From Rhynchopus sp. YZ270_cl-10 (lineage: Eukaryota > Euglenozoa > Diplonemea > Diplonemida > Diplonemidae): a DNA stretch of 64,000 bases. Numbering within the stretch: the stretch's first letter is position 1; the number at the start of each line of letters is the position of its first letter. Both the position numbers and the translations under genes were made by a program. The stretch is taken from positions 1,178,001 to 1,242,000 of the forward strand of contig OZ037869.1 in assembly GCA_964035575.1 (NCBI GenBank). The letters are read 5' to 3'. This document shows positions 32,245-43,356 of the stretch, one piece after another. The notes under the pieces are model-generated. The model was given only the letters and a program-made list of their open reading frames with translations, did not search any database and was not told the DNA's origin.

Positions 32245-32872
32245 TTGCGCTCAGAATTCCATATTTTTTGCAGCCAAGCTGTCATGGGAAGGGTGGGATG
32301 CATGCGTGTGATGCTTGCGCCGCAGGCGCACGGTACGCTACTTTTTTTCCCGCAGGCAGGGCGCGAACGCATAAAAAAAGTTTGTTTGCCCTAAGCGTTT
32401 CTTAAAGAGGAAGGTGAACCTATGCAGAAATTTCCTGCCGCAGGCGGGGATTTTTTTTTCTCCCTTTTCCTTTTTCTGCCTTTTTTGGGTTCTGCGAAGA
32501 GATTGCGACCCACAGTGGTGCCGCACAAAAACGTTAGTGGGGCCCACCCACCCAAAAACCCACATGAGTGAAAAACGGGAAAAAAAAACGGGAAAAAAAA
32601 GTGGAAATCCCAAAACCCGTATACGTATACCACTCCCAGCGGTAGGCATGGAGTCGGCCGACTTTTTTTTATTTTTTATTTTTTTTCAAAAGTCGGGCCG
32701 TCTCGGGCCGAGTCGAAAAAAAAATTTTTTTTTTAAAAAAAGTCGGCCCGAGTCGAAAAAAAACTCGGCCCGAGTCAGCCCGACTCGGGTCCCGTCGGCC
32801 CCCCCACAGTAAAATCTTTTCCAAAAAAAAAAAACCCCCCAATAAAAAACAAAACAAAACAAAAAAAACCCA

Positions 32873-34736
32873 CACCATGGACTCGTAATGACATTACGCG
32901 CGTCATGACGAGGTAATTACGAGTGCCTTGACGAGGGCACCCCCTCGTAATTACGAGGGGGTGCCCTCGTCATGACGAGGTAATTACGAGGGCACCCCCT
33001 CGTAATTACCTCGTCATGACGTCGTCATGACGTGGGCACCCAGGTACCCAGGTACCCAGGTACCCCCAATGACATAACGAAGTATCGCTTGAAAGTACCT
33101 TTCAATATACCTTGCTTGGGTGTGCATGAAGTAGCACACACAAGGTATATCAAACGATAAATCAATCAGATAAAACGTTACATCATCGGAAAATTGTTGG
33201 CACCGCCGCCCTGTCTTCGTATTTATTACGTCGACAGGCCAAACAGCGTTGGGCTCAGAAGAAGCAGTGCAAGACACTGGGGATCAACATGAGAACCAAC
33301 TCCCAACAACACAGGCTACCGAAGTAGCAGGTGGGGTGTTGCGGGTGTTTGGGGTGAGAAAATCGATTTTGGTAAGTTACAGCAGAAAATTCTTAAGTTT
33401 GCACTAGTCGAGAAGGGTTACCACTGCTCACCGAGCGGTGCACCCATTTAAGGGTGGAGAAGCGTGACACGCACATACAAGTATGCACATTACTTCAACA
33501 AAGGCTGAATTCTGGTAATTCTAAGGGATGTGAATTACAGCCACCACATGGTTGTCATTAGGCTACTACCTTCGTCGTAGACGTATACAAAGGTTTCGCC
33601 CCCTTCTCTTTCATGCAAACTTAAGAAAATCCTGAAGTAACTACAACCTGGCGTGCGGGTACAGATGCATTGCTTTGTTCTTTCCTCAAAGTCATGTGTG
33701 ATCTCTCGGGTCTGTACTAAAGTCAGTGTTTAGATAAGCATCCACTTGACTCGTTCTAACAACCGTTGAAATCTAGAACAAAACAACACACTGCCCCTTC
33801 TCACACCAAGCCGCCATGCTTCAAGAGCATGCCCTGGGCAAAAATTACTGTGACAAAAATTAGTTTCCTGGGGGAACGCAATATTTTCTTGTGCCTAGTC
33901 CTCCGCAAGAGCAGAGGACAGACTTTCCGGATCCCGAAGTCGAATTTCTTGCACTAGCTATGCTCCCTGGGTTAAATGGCTATAGCAGTGACTGACAAAG
34001 AGTTTCCCAGAGGAAGAAAGAACCTGTGGCGTAGAGTTGCGGGTTTTCATCGTTTATCATGTTTTTGTATACTGTCATCCTGTGAGGGTGTTTTTGGAGG
34101 TGTGGTGGAAAAAGGAACAGAAAAAAACAAGAAATATTACCCTCCCAGAATTCTTACGATTACGGTATTATAATGGACACAGGATATCGTAAAATATCCG
34201 TGGTTTTTGAGAGGAGAACTGCGTATTTGTGTACCCCCAGATGGTCCATTAAAAAATTGTGTTCTTTTACTTGGCCACTACCTAAATCTCGACCTTTATT
34301 TAAAAATTTTTTTATGCTGAGCCAAAGTAGTCGGTAAAGAAAAATATGGGGGAAGGAGGAAAAAAAACCGCAAAAACGCGTTTTAGACCCCCACAGATGC
34401 TCAAAAGCATCAAATTTTGCTTTTAATGGCCTCAAATCGTCGAAATTAGCCCTTTATAGGGGCAAAAAAAAAAATTCGAGAGTCCCTTTCCCTGGGAGGC
34501 AATAGCCAGACAATGACCACGGGAGCACCCCTCGTAATTACGAGGGGTCCCCTCGTAATTACGAGGGCACCCCTCGTCATGACGTCGTAATGCCGTCGTC
34601 GTGACGAGGAAAACCCCACGTCATGACGTCGTCATTACGAGGGGGTGCCCGCGTCGTGACGACGTCATTGCGCGCGTAATTTCCCACGTAATTTCCCTCG
34701 TCCCTCGTCACGTAATGTCATTACAAGTCCATGGTG
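32873..34736. mobile_element. 1.86-kb foldback element
   Basis: Outer ends are CACCATGGACTCGTAATGAC and a near-perfect complement. Each arm of about 200 bp consists of head-to-tail palindromes of CTCGTAATTACGAG and GTCATGACG type, so each arm can also fold on itself. The interior holds a reverse-oriented diverged copy (33225-33995) of a repeat found at 24390-25030, plus about 400 bp without recognisable features. No long target duplication is visible, only CA at both edges. No transposase frame is present. Confidence 0.75.
33225..33995 (-). repeat. Diverged repeat, reverse-oriented copy
   Basis: Matches 24390-25030 on the opposite strand, with indels. The two copies sit in different host elements, so this unit has moved or has been captured at least twice. 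Confidence 0.7.
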
Positions 34737-34970
34737 CAGAGCACTTGAGTTTTTCTTTTTCATTCTTTACTTTTGTTTGGCTTTTAGCCTCCCCCCTCCC
34801 CCCAGGGGTACCTGTATATCGGGTGGGAAAAATTACATGCCACATACCCACCTCACCGAGAGCCAAAACAAAAATACGCTCACCTTGATATTTTTTTTGG
34901 AAAAAATATTTTTTTTCTGGATTTTTTTTTCTTTGGATCCGGCCGATTCGAAACGTTCAATTGCGGGGTC

Positions 34971-35191
34971 AAAGGACAAAATTATGAAGTTAGTTCATGT
35001 GTTCAAGGTGTGGAAACACAGCTTGCCCAACATACGAACGACCTTTATTCGTTCTTTTTTACTCCCACAAATCATGTCCAGTTGTTTGCTTGCATGCACA
35101 ACTAAAAACATACCTTGTTCGGGTTGTCGCGTATTTTTGCCACCTGTACTTTCCATTCATTGGAATGTATGTGTTATAATACTCTTTTTGA
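34971..35191 (+). promoter_or_regulatory. Upstream segment shared by glutaminase gene and array units
   Basis: About 220 bp beginning AAAGGACAAAATTATGAAG and ending ATAATACTCTTTTTGA, practically identical to 4392-4610 and to the same place in each array unit, although the downstream leader differs. Its conservation between the intact gene and the amplified copies shows the array arose from this gene family and suggests promoter or leader function (inference). It is open for 60-140 codons in places, but nothing supports a protein. Confidence 0.55.
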
Positions 35192-35484
35192 TCAAAAATA
35201 TGCATCTCACATTTCTGAGTGCAAAATATGAAAAAGTATACGCAAAGTCATGGAATGTATGATATATACACAGTCTTCTAACAGCAGAACCCGATTGCAG
35301 AATAATGCAAAAGCCCCCCCTCTCACACAACCCTCTTCTCTTTTATTCCCCCTCTTCCCATCCCCTCCGCTCACCTACCTCCTCCCCACTACAACACCTT
35401 ACGCAGTTGACACTACACCCCTCCCTCCCGACCCTACACCTTCGCCTCTGTGTCTTTCCCGTTCTCTTTCGTTTTCTTTATACG

Positions 35485-37950
35485 ATGAGCGATGTGGTGG
35501 AGCTAAATTCTATGTTTAATGAGCTGAAGGGGCTAATTGAGAAGGACAAGCCGTCGTGTGTGTTCGCTTATGTCAGCGACTTTGCGAAGCAACGTGCCAA
35601 GATCAATGCCCTGCCTGACAGCGAGCAGGCTGCATTGATGTGCGATGCCGCATCGCGGTCCTCCGAGAACAGCATCGAACGTCTTCTGCTGAAGGGAATC
35701 GACATCAACATCAGCGACTATGACAAACGTGCTGCGCTCCACATCGCTGCAGACAACGGCGATCTCAGCATCGTGAAGTACCTGGTCAAAAAGGGGGCCA
35801 CCGTTGACATTGCAGACAGATGGGGAAACACACCTTACTCAGGTGCAGTGCAAAAGGGCTTTGCAGAGGTTGCACACTTCCTTAAAACCTCTGGAGCAAA
35901 GAATATCACCCAAAACAACGATGACGGTGCCACCCAGCTTTGTGCTGCAGCAGGAAGCGGGAACCTTGCGAAGCTTCAGGATATTATTCACAGCGGCGTC
36001 GCTGCGGATGCGTCTGACTATGACGACCGTGGTGCGCTCCATCTTGCTGCAGAAGAAGGACATATGTCGATCATCAAATACCTTGTTGAGGAGGCAGGGG
36101 TGTCGGTGAATGTTCAAGACAGATGGGGCACCACGCCTCTCACCGGGGCGGAGAACGCTGAAGAATCAGAGATTGCGTTGTACTTGCGCACGAAGGGGGG
36201 GAAGAGGACAGGGGAAATGGCACTGAAGCGGAGATCGTCTTTTAATTTGGTGGCAAATTCGCAGAATGACTTGATCAAGGCTGCTGCCAACGCAGACGTG
36301 GAGGAGTTGAGACGGCTCATTACGAACGGCGCGGATGTGGACGACCACGACTACGATCACCGCTACCCACTTCACCTCGCTGCTGAAGAAGGGCATATGG
36401 AAGCAGTAAAGATCCTGGTCGAAGCCAACGCGACCCTCGACGTGAAGGACCGTTGGGGAACGACCCCGCTCCGTGGCGCCATCCGCAACACCCACAACGA
36501 CATTGCAGACTTCCTCAAAGACGCAGGCGCAACGACAGACAAATTCCACGAACCTCGCTCCTACCAAACCAACGTCCGCTCCACACGCAACTTCTTCGAC
36601 GCCATTGGCGGCTCCGTAGGCTTCCCCAAATCAGAAGTCATCCCCCTCGAGGCCCTAGCAATGAAGCTCAACACCGAATTCGGTATGCGCGTCTCAGACC
36701 ACCCCCTCTTGAAGGCAGAGGTGCTGCAGATTGCACGGTCCATGGATGACGAGCTGGTCGTGCAGTTCCTTAGTGCGAACCAGGCTGCGAAGGACGCCAT
36801 TGATGAGTTTCACGTGCCCACCTGGGATGACTTCTGCCAAGGCAAGGTTTTTCTTTACGAAGACTTTGCGGACCTGGTTCTTCACGTTCATGGCGAGCAT
36901 GACCCTGTGGGTAGCATGAAGTTTGCACAGGAAACTACATTGGTATCTGAGGTCGTGTTGGATAAGCTGGCGATCAAGAATTGGGATGCGTTCCGCACAA
37001 ACCTGCGTCAACTGTATGAGGATGTGCTTGAGACGCCGAACGACGGGAACAACGCTGACTACATCCCCGAGCTGCGTGATGCCCCCTCGGACCGCTTTGC
37101 AGTCTCCATCTGCACCACTCACGGGCAGAGACTCAACTTCGGCGACACAGAAGGTCTTTTCTCTGTGCAATCTGTCGGGAAAACCTTTGCATACACCAGA
37201 GCCCTCCGCCTCCATGGACACGAATTTGTTCACAAACACGTTGGGCAAGAGCCCTCTGGACGTGCCTTCAACGACTTCGCCCTTACCAGACAAGGCACCC
37301 CCTTCAACCCTGTCACGAACGCTGGTGCAATTGTGACCTGCTCCATGCTTGACCCAGAGATCGAAGGTGTCGAGGAACGTCTCATGCCTTATAAAAACTT
37401 TGTGAAGGATATGGCTGGGGGTATGGAGGTGGGGGATTGCATGGATGTGTATCAGAGTGAGCAGGAGTGTGCGTTCCGGAACTACGCTTTGGCGAACTTT
37501 ATGAAGGCAGAGGAGACTTTCCCGGCGCATGTCGACACACACGAGAAGCTGTCGGACTCCGTCGAATTCTACCTGCGTGTGTGCTCTACCAAGGTGGGCA
37601 CACCGCTTCTGGCCAACGTTGCTGCCACCTACGCCAACTACGGAACGTCACCCCTGACCGGAAAGGCCCTCATGACAGAGACAGAGGTGAAGCAGACCCT
37701 GCAGATCCTCTCCGCCTGTGGAATGTACGACTACTCCGGTGAATGGGCCTGCAGAATTGGGATGCCTGCCAAGTCTGGTGTGTCTGGGGAGATCTTCGTT
37801 GTGGTGCCCGGTGTGTTGGGCATGTGTGTGTGGTCGCCCAAGCTGGACGCCATCGGAAACAGCGTGCGTGCCATCCGTCTCTGCGAAATGTTTGCGAACA
37901 AATTCAGGTTCTCCGTGCTCGACCTGCTCTTCCGTACAAAGGATTCATAG
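35485..37950 (+). CDS. GLS: Glutaminase with N-terminal ankyrin repeats
   Basis: Predicted 821 residues; hydrolyses glutamine to glutamate and ammonia. Residues ~60-350 hold about seven ankyrin repeats (DYDKRAALHIAADNGD, DDRGALHLAAEEGHM). Residues ~420-800 form the serine-dependent beta-lactamase-like glutaminase domain. Y526, S563, K566 (S-x-x-K), N612, E659, N666 and Y748 match the known active-site positions of KGA-type glutaminases. The Y-to-S and S-to-N spacings (37 and 49) equal those I recall for the human enzyme. Animal glutaminases have ankyrin repeats after the catalytic domain; here they come first. ATG 35485 follows a C/T-rich leader; the frame is open from 35305 but that part is leader-like. 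No mitochondrial presequence is visible, so a cytosolic location is possible. One exon. Confidence 0.9.
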   Translation: MSDVVELNSMFNELKGLIEKDKPSCVFAYVSDFAKQRAKINALPDSEQAALMCDAASRSSENSIERLLLKGIDINISDYDKRAALHIAADNGDLSIVKYLVKKGATVDIADRWGNTPYSGAVQKGFAEVAHFLKTSGAKNITQNNDDGATQLCAAAGSGNLAKLQDIIHSGVAADASDYDDRGALHLAAEEGHMSIIKYLVEEAGVSVNVQDRWGTTPLTGAENAEESEIALYLRTKGGKRTGEMALKRRSSFNLVANSQNDLIKAAANADVEELRRLITNGADVDDHDYDHRYPLHLAAEEGHMEAVKILVEANATLDVKDRWGTTPLRGAIRNTHNDIADFLKDAGATTDKFHEPRSYQTNVRSTRNFFDAIGGSVGFPKSEVIPLEALAMKLNTEFGMRVSDHPLLKAEVLQIARSMDDELVVQFLSANQAAKDAIDEFHVPTWDDFCQGKVFLYEDFADLVLHVHGEHDPVGSMKFAQETTLVSEVVLDKLAIKNWDAFRTNLRQLYEDVLETPNDGNNADYIPELRDAPSDRFAVSICTTHGQRLNFGDTEGLFSVQSVGKTFAYTRALRLHGHEFVHKHVGQEPSGRAFNDFALTRQGTPFNPVTNAGAIVTCSMLDPEIEGVEERLMPYKNFVKDMAGGMEVGDCMDVYQSEQECAFRNYALANFMKAEETFPAHVDTHEKLSDSVEFYLRVCSTKVGTPLLANVAATYANYGTSPLTGKALMTETEVKQTLQILSACGMYDYSGEWACRIGMPAKSGVSGEIFVVVPGVLGMCVWSPKLDAIGNSVRAIRLCEMFANKFRFSVLDLLFRTKDS

Positions 37951-38064
37951 TCTGGGTGATTTGGAAGTGGGTCGGGGGTGTTGTGTCTGCTCTTGGTTTA
38001 CCTTACTCAAAAGAATTTCGCAATTTCGAGGTTTTTCTGTCAATTTTTGTTCTGGAGTTCCCCA

Positions 38065-38185
38065 CACGGTGCAGTCTGTCGTGCTTGGAGTGTGTAAATA
38101 ACGGACTTACCCCCTGAGTCCGACAGTCGGACCCCCTCGGAGTCCGACAAAAGGGTCCGACATTTCCAGGACAGACTGCACCGTG
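38065..38185. mobile_element. 121-bp MITE-like element 3' of glutaminase gene
   Basis: Perfect 16-bp inverted ends CACGGTGCAGTCTGTC / GACAGACTGCACCGTG. The centre has three GAGTCCGAC/GTCGGACCC pieces that can pair with each other. It sits about 115 bp after the stop codon and may be in the 3' UTR. Confidence 0.75.
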
Positions 38186-39729
38186 CACATAACTTGTTTT
38201 TTTCCACATTCAACTCCACATTTTCTGTAGTGCCAACACTCTGGGGGGGGGGGGGGGGGTTCGATAACAAGAGTGCCAGTATCTGCAACACAATTTCATT
38301 CCCCCTTTTTAGTTTTTTTTGTTGCTGCGCCACTGTACCTTGAACGAGTATAGGTTCTGCAGTGCTTCAGCAGGAGGTTTAACTATGTGGGTTGGGTGCA
38401 TGCAGTGTCAGGGCGGGAATATGGGGGAGGGGTTAAAAACTCTCCCAATTTGCCTTTGGTCTTCAGAGAAGAGAATCCACACAAAGTAATTAACTGTCCT
38501 TTTTTAACACTCTTGTTCTTTTCTTCGCTGTAGCCGCAGGAAAAAATATGCTCTCAAAAGATATTGCGCATTGTAACAACAACAACATCACCCCTATAAC
38601 AACTTTGCTTTCCCGAAAAAAAAAACCCCATTTTTTTAGAGAGTTTACCGTTGGTTTCAAAAAAAATAGCCCAAAAAAAAAAAATTCCGCAGGGTAAAGA
38701 ACTGTAACGCAAAAAGCTTGGTGTGTGCAGACAAAGGGGAGGAGGGACGACCAGTTGTGTCCCATCACAGAGGACAGAAGGTCAACCCGCCCCCTAAAAA
38801 ATGCATGCAAATGAATCCAAGATATGTGTTATTAAAGCTCGAAGCCTGGGGTATTTGACAAAAATAAAAAAAAAACTCACTTTTTTTGAAGACTCGGTTA
38901 CTCGTTTTTTTGTGCTTTTTTGAATATATTGTATTGAGCATAAGAGGATACATTTCACTAACATTGGGTACTCCTTCCTCCCCTTCAAACCCCCCCTCTT
39001 TGCCCTCTCCCCAAAATTGCAAAAAAAAAATAAGATGGAGAAGAAAAAAAATACTCGTCCGTTTAGGTTTGTCTCAGTCATCTGTCATGTTTTCTTGTCT
39101 GTGTTGTGTTGTCATTATTTTTGTTTATAAAATGACTAAGCACGAGAGGCTTAGGTAGGGATCTCATAAACTTTTTTTTTGTTCTTTTTTGCAATTTGAA
39201 CCGAATCAGGGGGTGGGCGGGAGGGGGGGAATTTCTTTGTGTTACGGGGAATGAAACAAGGCCTCCACGAAACCGCACAGGGTATTCGTCCGTTATGACA
39301 AAAAAACGGCCCGAGGTCTGAAGCCTTCTCCTGAGTGTATAGTGAAGACTGTCTTTTTGGCAGCTACACTAATCCAAGAAACTATCAAAAAATACAAATG
39401 AACAGTTGTCTGATTGATGTATTTAAAAAACGCTGATTTTTTTTGTTTTGACTTTCTCACTTTGCTACTACAAAAAAATGTTTTCCACCCTCCATCTGAG
39501 CTTTTTCCCTACCCCTTTTGCACACTTGTACACATGCACGCTATGTAATTGTACAAAGGAGCTTTTGGGACTTTTTTTTTTCGACCAACTTGGGATTTTC
39601 TTTGTACAGTCCAACATTTACCCCATTGTGGTACATCGGGATGACACCCCCACTACCCCACTACCCCACCTCCACTCCACTCCACTCCACTGTTTTGATT
39701 TCCCTACCCTCCACCAGGTTCTAAGGGAG
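38186..39729. other. Intergenic, modules only
   Basis: A, T and G homopolymer runs with no gene. It contains GGGGTTCGATAAC (38246), a CTAAGC hairpin (39136) and a CAGCTACACTAATCCAA module (39360), each of which recurs in other spacers. The open frame upstream of ATG 39730 is C/T-rich leader. Confidence 0.5.
39136..39154 (+). repeat. Hairpin module CTAAG-CACGAGAGG-CTTAG
   Basis: Stem CTAAGC/GCTTAG with loop ACGAGAG. The tail is slightly changed (GTAGGGATCTCATAAAC then T run). Confidence 0.7.
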
Positions 39730-40665
39730 ATGCTTGCAAATGTACTCCGTACGCAGAGACGGTGTTTAAGTGAAGCGGGGCGGATGTTTGTTGAGCAGAG
39801 ACAGGCTGATTATACACCTGCACGGTGGGGGGACGGGGCGGGGAGCTATGCGCGCACCCTGCACTCGAAGTATTTGGCATATGCAGAGGACGGTCTCGCA
39901 CTGCTGGACGGACACCACCCTGGCCCTACCCTGGGCAGCCTCCTCGACATCGGCTGTGGCACCGGAGCCATCCCCCACGCCATCTCCGAATTCGGTCTCC
40001 CCTTCAACTCAATTTCCGCCATCGACTCCTCACCAGACATGATCTCTGCGACCACTTCCCGCACCGCCACGCTCCCCTTCTCAGTCACAGTACAGCAAAT
40101 GGACGGCCACAACCTCTCCTTCCCCAATGCCTCCTTCGACACCACAACCGCAATGTTCTCCATTCTCTTCTTCGAAGACAAACAAAAAGGCCTCTCCGAA
40201 ATGTGTCGGGTCACCAAACCAGGGGGTCGTGGGCTAATCACAGGGTGGACAAAAGACGTCGACTGGATTGCATACAGCAACAAAGCATTGGTGAATGTGC
40301 TTGGGGATCGGTTGCCAAAGTGTAGGTCGGATGATGGTGAGAGGCCCAGCTTTCTTGCCTTTGCAGATTCTCTGGTGTTTGAGGGTATGTTGAAGGAGGC
40401 TGGATGGATGCAGGTCAAAATCGCAACACTTAACATCGCCTTTAATATGGAAAGTGAGCAGCAGACCAAGGAGTTTTGGCTGGCCATTGCTTCCTCATAC
40501 CCTACTCTAGCCTTCGTTATGGACACTTTCCCTGAAGAGGAACGTCACGACCTAAAGAACCAGATTGCGACAGAATTCGCACGTCTCACCCACGAAGGTC
40601 TTTCCTCCCCTGGTAATTATGCTTCGCTTCGTGGCATTGCGACTGTAGCTTTTACTAAGAAGTAA
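39730..40665 (+). CDS. Class I SAM-dependent methyltransferase
   Basis: 311 residues from ATG 39730 to TAA. Residues 71-79 (LLDIGCGTG) are the glycine-rich SAM-binding motif I. AIDSSPDMI places the acidic ribose-binding residue at D99. QQMDGHNLSFPNASFDTTTAMFSI fits motifs II-III of the Methyltransf_11 type, followed by EMCRVTKPGGRGLITGW (motif IV strand). The substrate is not predictable. The first 15-25 residues are Arg-rich and amphipathic (MLANVLRTQRRCLSEAGRMF), which could be an organellar targeting signal (inference). The frame is open from 39448, but that stretch is C/T-rich leader. No intron needed. Confidence 0.8.
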   Translation: MLANVLRTQRRCLSEAGRMFVEQRQADYTPARWGDGAGSYARTLHSKYLAYAEDGLALLDGHHPGPTLGSLLDIGCGTGAIPHAISEFGLPFNSISAIDSSPDMISATTSRTATLPFSVTVQQMDGHNLSFPNASFDTTTAMFSILFFEDKQKGLSEMCRVTKPGGRGLITGWTKDVDWIAYSNKALVNVLGDRLPKCRSDDGERPSFLAFADSLVFEGMLKEAGWMQVKIATLNIAFNMESEQQTKEFWLAIASSYPTLAFVMDTFPEEERHDLKNQIATEFARLTHEGLSSPGNYASLRGIATVAFTKK

Positions 40666-41320
40666 AGCGGTTTCTAGACAGAAAGAAAGAGGATAGAGTG
40701 GAGTGGAGTCTACACAAAATGTGGTGGGAGGGGGGGGAAAGAAACGCAGGAAGAGGCCTGTGGTTAGGCCGTTTTCAGATTTTTTTTTAAAATGGAATCC
40801 CCAAGGGGGAGTGATTGTCGCTGTACAAAGCAAACTAATACACCTTAGGTGGAGGTTTGTACAACTGAAAAAAAAGAGGGTTTTTTTTGTTCTCATTTCA
40901 ATGTGTTTGTCAGCCTGCATCCTCGATGCAATCAATGAGGTGGTATTTCCCCCATTTTGCAGTTATATAACGTAGAGATTGGTGTGTAACGCTGTTGTAG
41001 CAGACCGCGACCAACAAAAAGCCACATTACGCGAAAGCGCGGTGCCATATAACATTCAACCCCTCGCCTACTCACCAAGGTAATCGTTACATAAAAGAAG
41101 GTGGAGTTTTTGTACAGTCAACTACACTGCTCCAACAAATTCTGGTGTTGGCTGAATGGCGCAAAAAAGGGCAGCAAGAAGTGCGAATCAGCCCTTCTTC
41201 AGCCACACCAAATTCTTCAACGAAAAAAATGTGTGATGTACCATACCATACCCACCTCACTAACAAGCAACAACCCCCTCCAAGACATACACATCCCCAC
41301 CCCCACCCCTACTCCGTATA
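40666..41320. other. Intergenic between methyltransferase and ERGIC3
   Basis: G-rich then mixed DNA; around 41115 it holds a CAACTACACTGCTCCAACAA module like those at 63140 and 63767. The leader of the next gene (41260-41320) is C-rich. No RNA gene recognised. Confidence 0.5.
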
Positions 41321-42987
41321 ATGGAGCACACCGACAACAGAATCTTGCGGCAGAGGAAGCAGCAGGAGACAGGGAAGATATTCGATGTAGCAGTGGAGTC
41401 GAAGCTGGCGCGCACCGTGAAGCGTCTGGACTTTTACCCAAAGGTGAACCGGGAGCGGATAAAGAAGCAGACCGAGAGTGGGTTCACGTTGTCGTTGCTG
41501 GTGGTCGGGCTTATTGTGATGCTCTTCTTGGATGAGACTGTGTCATATGTGTGGGGGCGCGATGCGTACCATGATCGCCTATCGGTGGACTCAGGCCTAG
41601 CAAAGGATGTGATGATCAACCTCAATATCACCTTCCACAACATAAAATGCAACTCACTCCACCTCGATGCGATGGATGCAGCAGGTGCCCTAAGGATTGA
41701 CCTGCACACAGGGCTCTACAAATCCCCTGTCGATAAAAACGGACGACTCATATTCGCAGGACAACATCCACACCACCAGACAGCCGAGCGCGAAGACGAA
41801 GAGCCTGAGAGTGGGTATGTTCCCTTTAATTTCAGCTTATTCCTCCCCCTTAAATCCACTGCCCTAAACCAAAGGTACACTCTCGCATTGTATTTGACAG
41901 CTTTTTTAAACCCACCACAGCGCAAAAATTACCCCTATATATAGTACCGTATTCGTAAAAAAGGACGACCGTAAAAAGGGACGAACTTCCAGAAAAATCC
42001 CGAAAAGGACGAACTTTATTACGGCCGAACATTTTTACGAATACGGTAATTATCAAAACACACACCTGAAACACCTACCACAGAGGGCTGTTCTTCCTCA
42101 ACCGTGACTACAACTCTGCGAAGGACCCAAGCGCCCCAGAGTTCTGTGGACCTTGCGAGATCTACCCTGCAGCCAACAGCGATGCCGACCGCCGTCGCGA
42201 GAAGGGCGAAAAGGTAAAGTGCTGCAACACATGCGCCTCCGTCCTGAAGCACCATGAAGAGAAAGGACAGAAGGTCGCCCGCGCTGACGTCGACCTCTGC
42301 ATTCTCGAGGAGTCAAAGAAACACCCCGGCTGCAATATGGCCGGCTTTGTCATGGTCGAAAAGGTTAAGGGCAAAATCGACTTCGCGCCTGGAGGATCAC
42401 GCAGAGTGGGATTCAAACTCCTTCACACCTTTTCTGAACAGCAGGAACTCGAATTTGACATTACCCATACTGTGAACCATCTTTCCTTTGGCGATCCTGC
42501 GGATAAAAACCTGAATTTTATGTCCGCTCAGATGCATCCTTTGGATGGTCATAAGTACACTCCGAAGAGAGGGCTGCTTGCGAGGATGAAGTATAATATT
42601 AAGGCTATTCCGGTTGTTTACTCTGACCACGCTACGTTAGAAGAAGATGCCGAAGGGGACGAAAACGCAATGGTAATCGGTGGCGAAGAGAAGGCAAGCT
42701 CCTTTGAAATATCCGTCAAAACGCACTCCTCTATGTTCGTCCCAGGCAACCCCCTGCACACCCCTGCCCTTACCCTTGACTACGACTTCTACCACATGCA
42801 GATCACACACATCTACAAGAGAGAGCCCTTCGCCCGGTTCCTCCTTTCCCTGTGCAAAACCCTCGGGGGTCTGTTCGTAGTGACAGGAATCATCGATCAA
42901 GCGAATTCCGACCACAACACAAACCGGGCCTGGGTAGCAACGTTCTTCCTCGGAATGTTCATCTTTATGTTTTTCTTTTTTAATTAG
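41321..42987 (+). CDS. ERGIC3: ERGIC3/Erv46-type ER-Golgi cargo receptor
   Basis: Two exons, 41321-41814 and 42084-42987, joined in phase (GG|A codon; donor GTATGT, acceptor CAG), give 465 residues. The N-terminal ERGIC_N region contains LDFYPKV before membrane segment 1 (~55-72). The lumenal domain carries the family cysteines (FCGPC ... KCCNTC) and PGCNMAGF...GKIDFAPG. NHLSFGDP and a C-terminal membrane segment follow (LLSLCKTLGGLFVVTGIID). Erv46 with Erv41 cycles between ER and Golgi in COPI/COPII vesicles, recycling escaped ER proteins. The last ~20 residues are strongly hydrophobic (FLGMFIFMFFFFN), not the usual short basic tail, so the 3' end deserves a check. Intron 41815-42083 holds a MITE. 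Confidence 0.92.
41945..42048. mobile_element. 104-bp MITE in ERGIC3 intron, TA ends
   Basis: Perfect inverted ends TACCGTATTCGTAAAAA / TTTTTACGAATACGGTA. If the outer TA is the target duplication, the repeat is CCGTATTCGTAAAAA, as expected for Tc1/mariner-type MITEs. Internal AGGACGA repeats are present. Without it the intron would be about 165 bp. Confidence 0.8.
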
Positions 42988-43220
42988 GTTAGGGAGAGAA
43001 AGGGAAAAAGGGAATATGTTCTTTTTTTTGGTTCAAGTTTTTAAAAAGATGACTAAAAAAAAGGGGGTTTTATCTCAGTATGATGTGGTGTTTTGCTCTA
43101 AAAAAAACTTTTTACTCTTGAAAATGGCTGTGTACCGTGTTTACAGTATTTCCAGTAGAAACTCCTCATGTGTTATTCTGCGGGGGTGGGGGTGGGGTAG
43201 GGGGTTTTTTTCATAGGTGA

Positions 43221-43237
43221 CTAAGCACGAGGCTTAG
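43221..43237 (+). repeat. Hairpin module CTAAGC-ACGAG-GCTTAG
   Basis: Six-base stem intact, loop shortened by two bases. Followed by GATCATCTTCTAAAC, the conserved 3' tail. Lies ~235 bp after the ERGIC3 stop. Confidence 0.7.
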
Positions 43238-43339
43238 GATCATCTTCTAAACTTTGTTTGGATAACCTACGGGAACATTTGGTGATTGTGTCTCAGAGGT
43301 GTTTGCACTGTTCCCCTCCACCTCCTTTTTTTAGATGTG

Positions 43340-43356
43340 TGTGCCCGAGAGGCGCA
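43340..43356 (+). repeat. Hairpin module TGTGC-CCGAGAG-GCGCA
   Basis: Stem keeps pairing through a G-U type change (TGTGC with GCGCA). Tail TTGATCTTAGG. Confidence 0.6.

Noticed and set aside
36694-37542. 282-codon minus-strand frame inside the glutaminase gene
   Set aside because: Antisense shadow of a strongly supported + strand enzyme.
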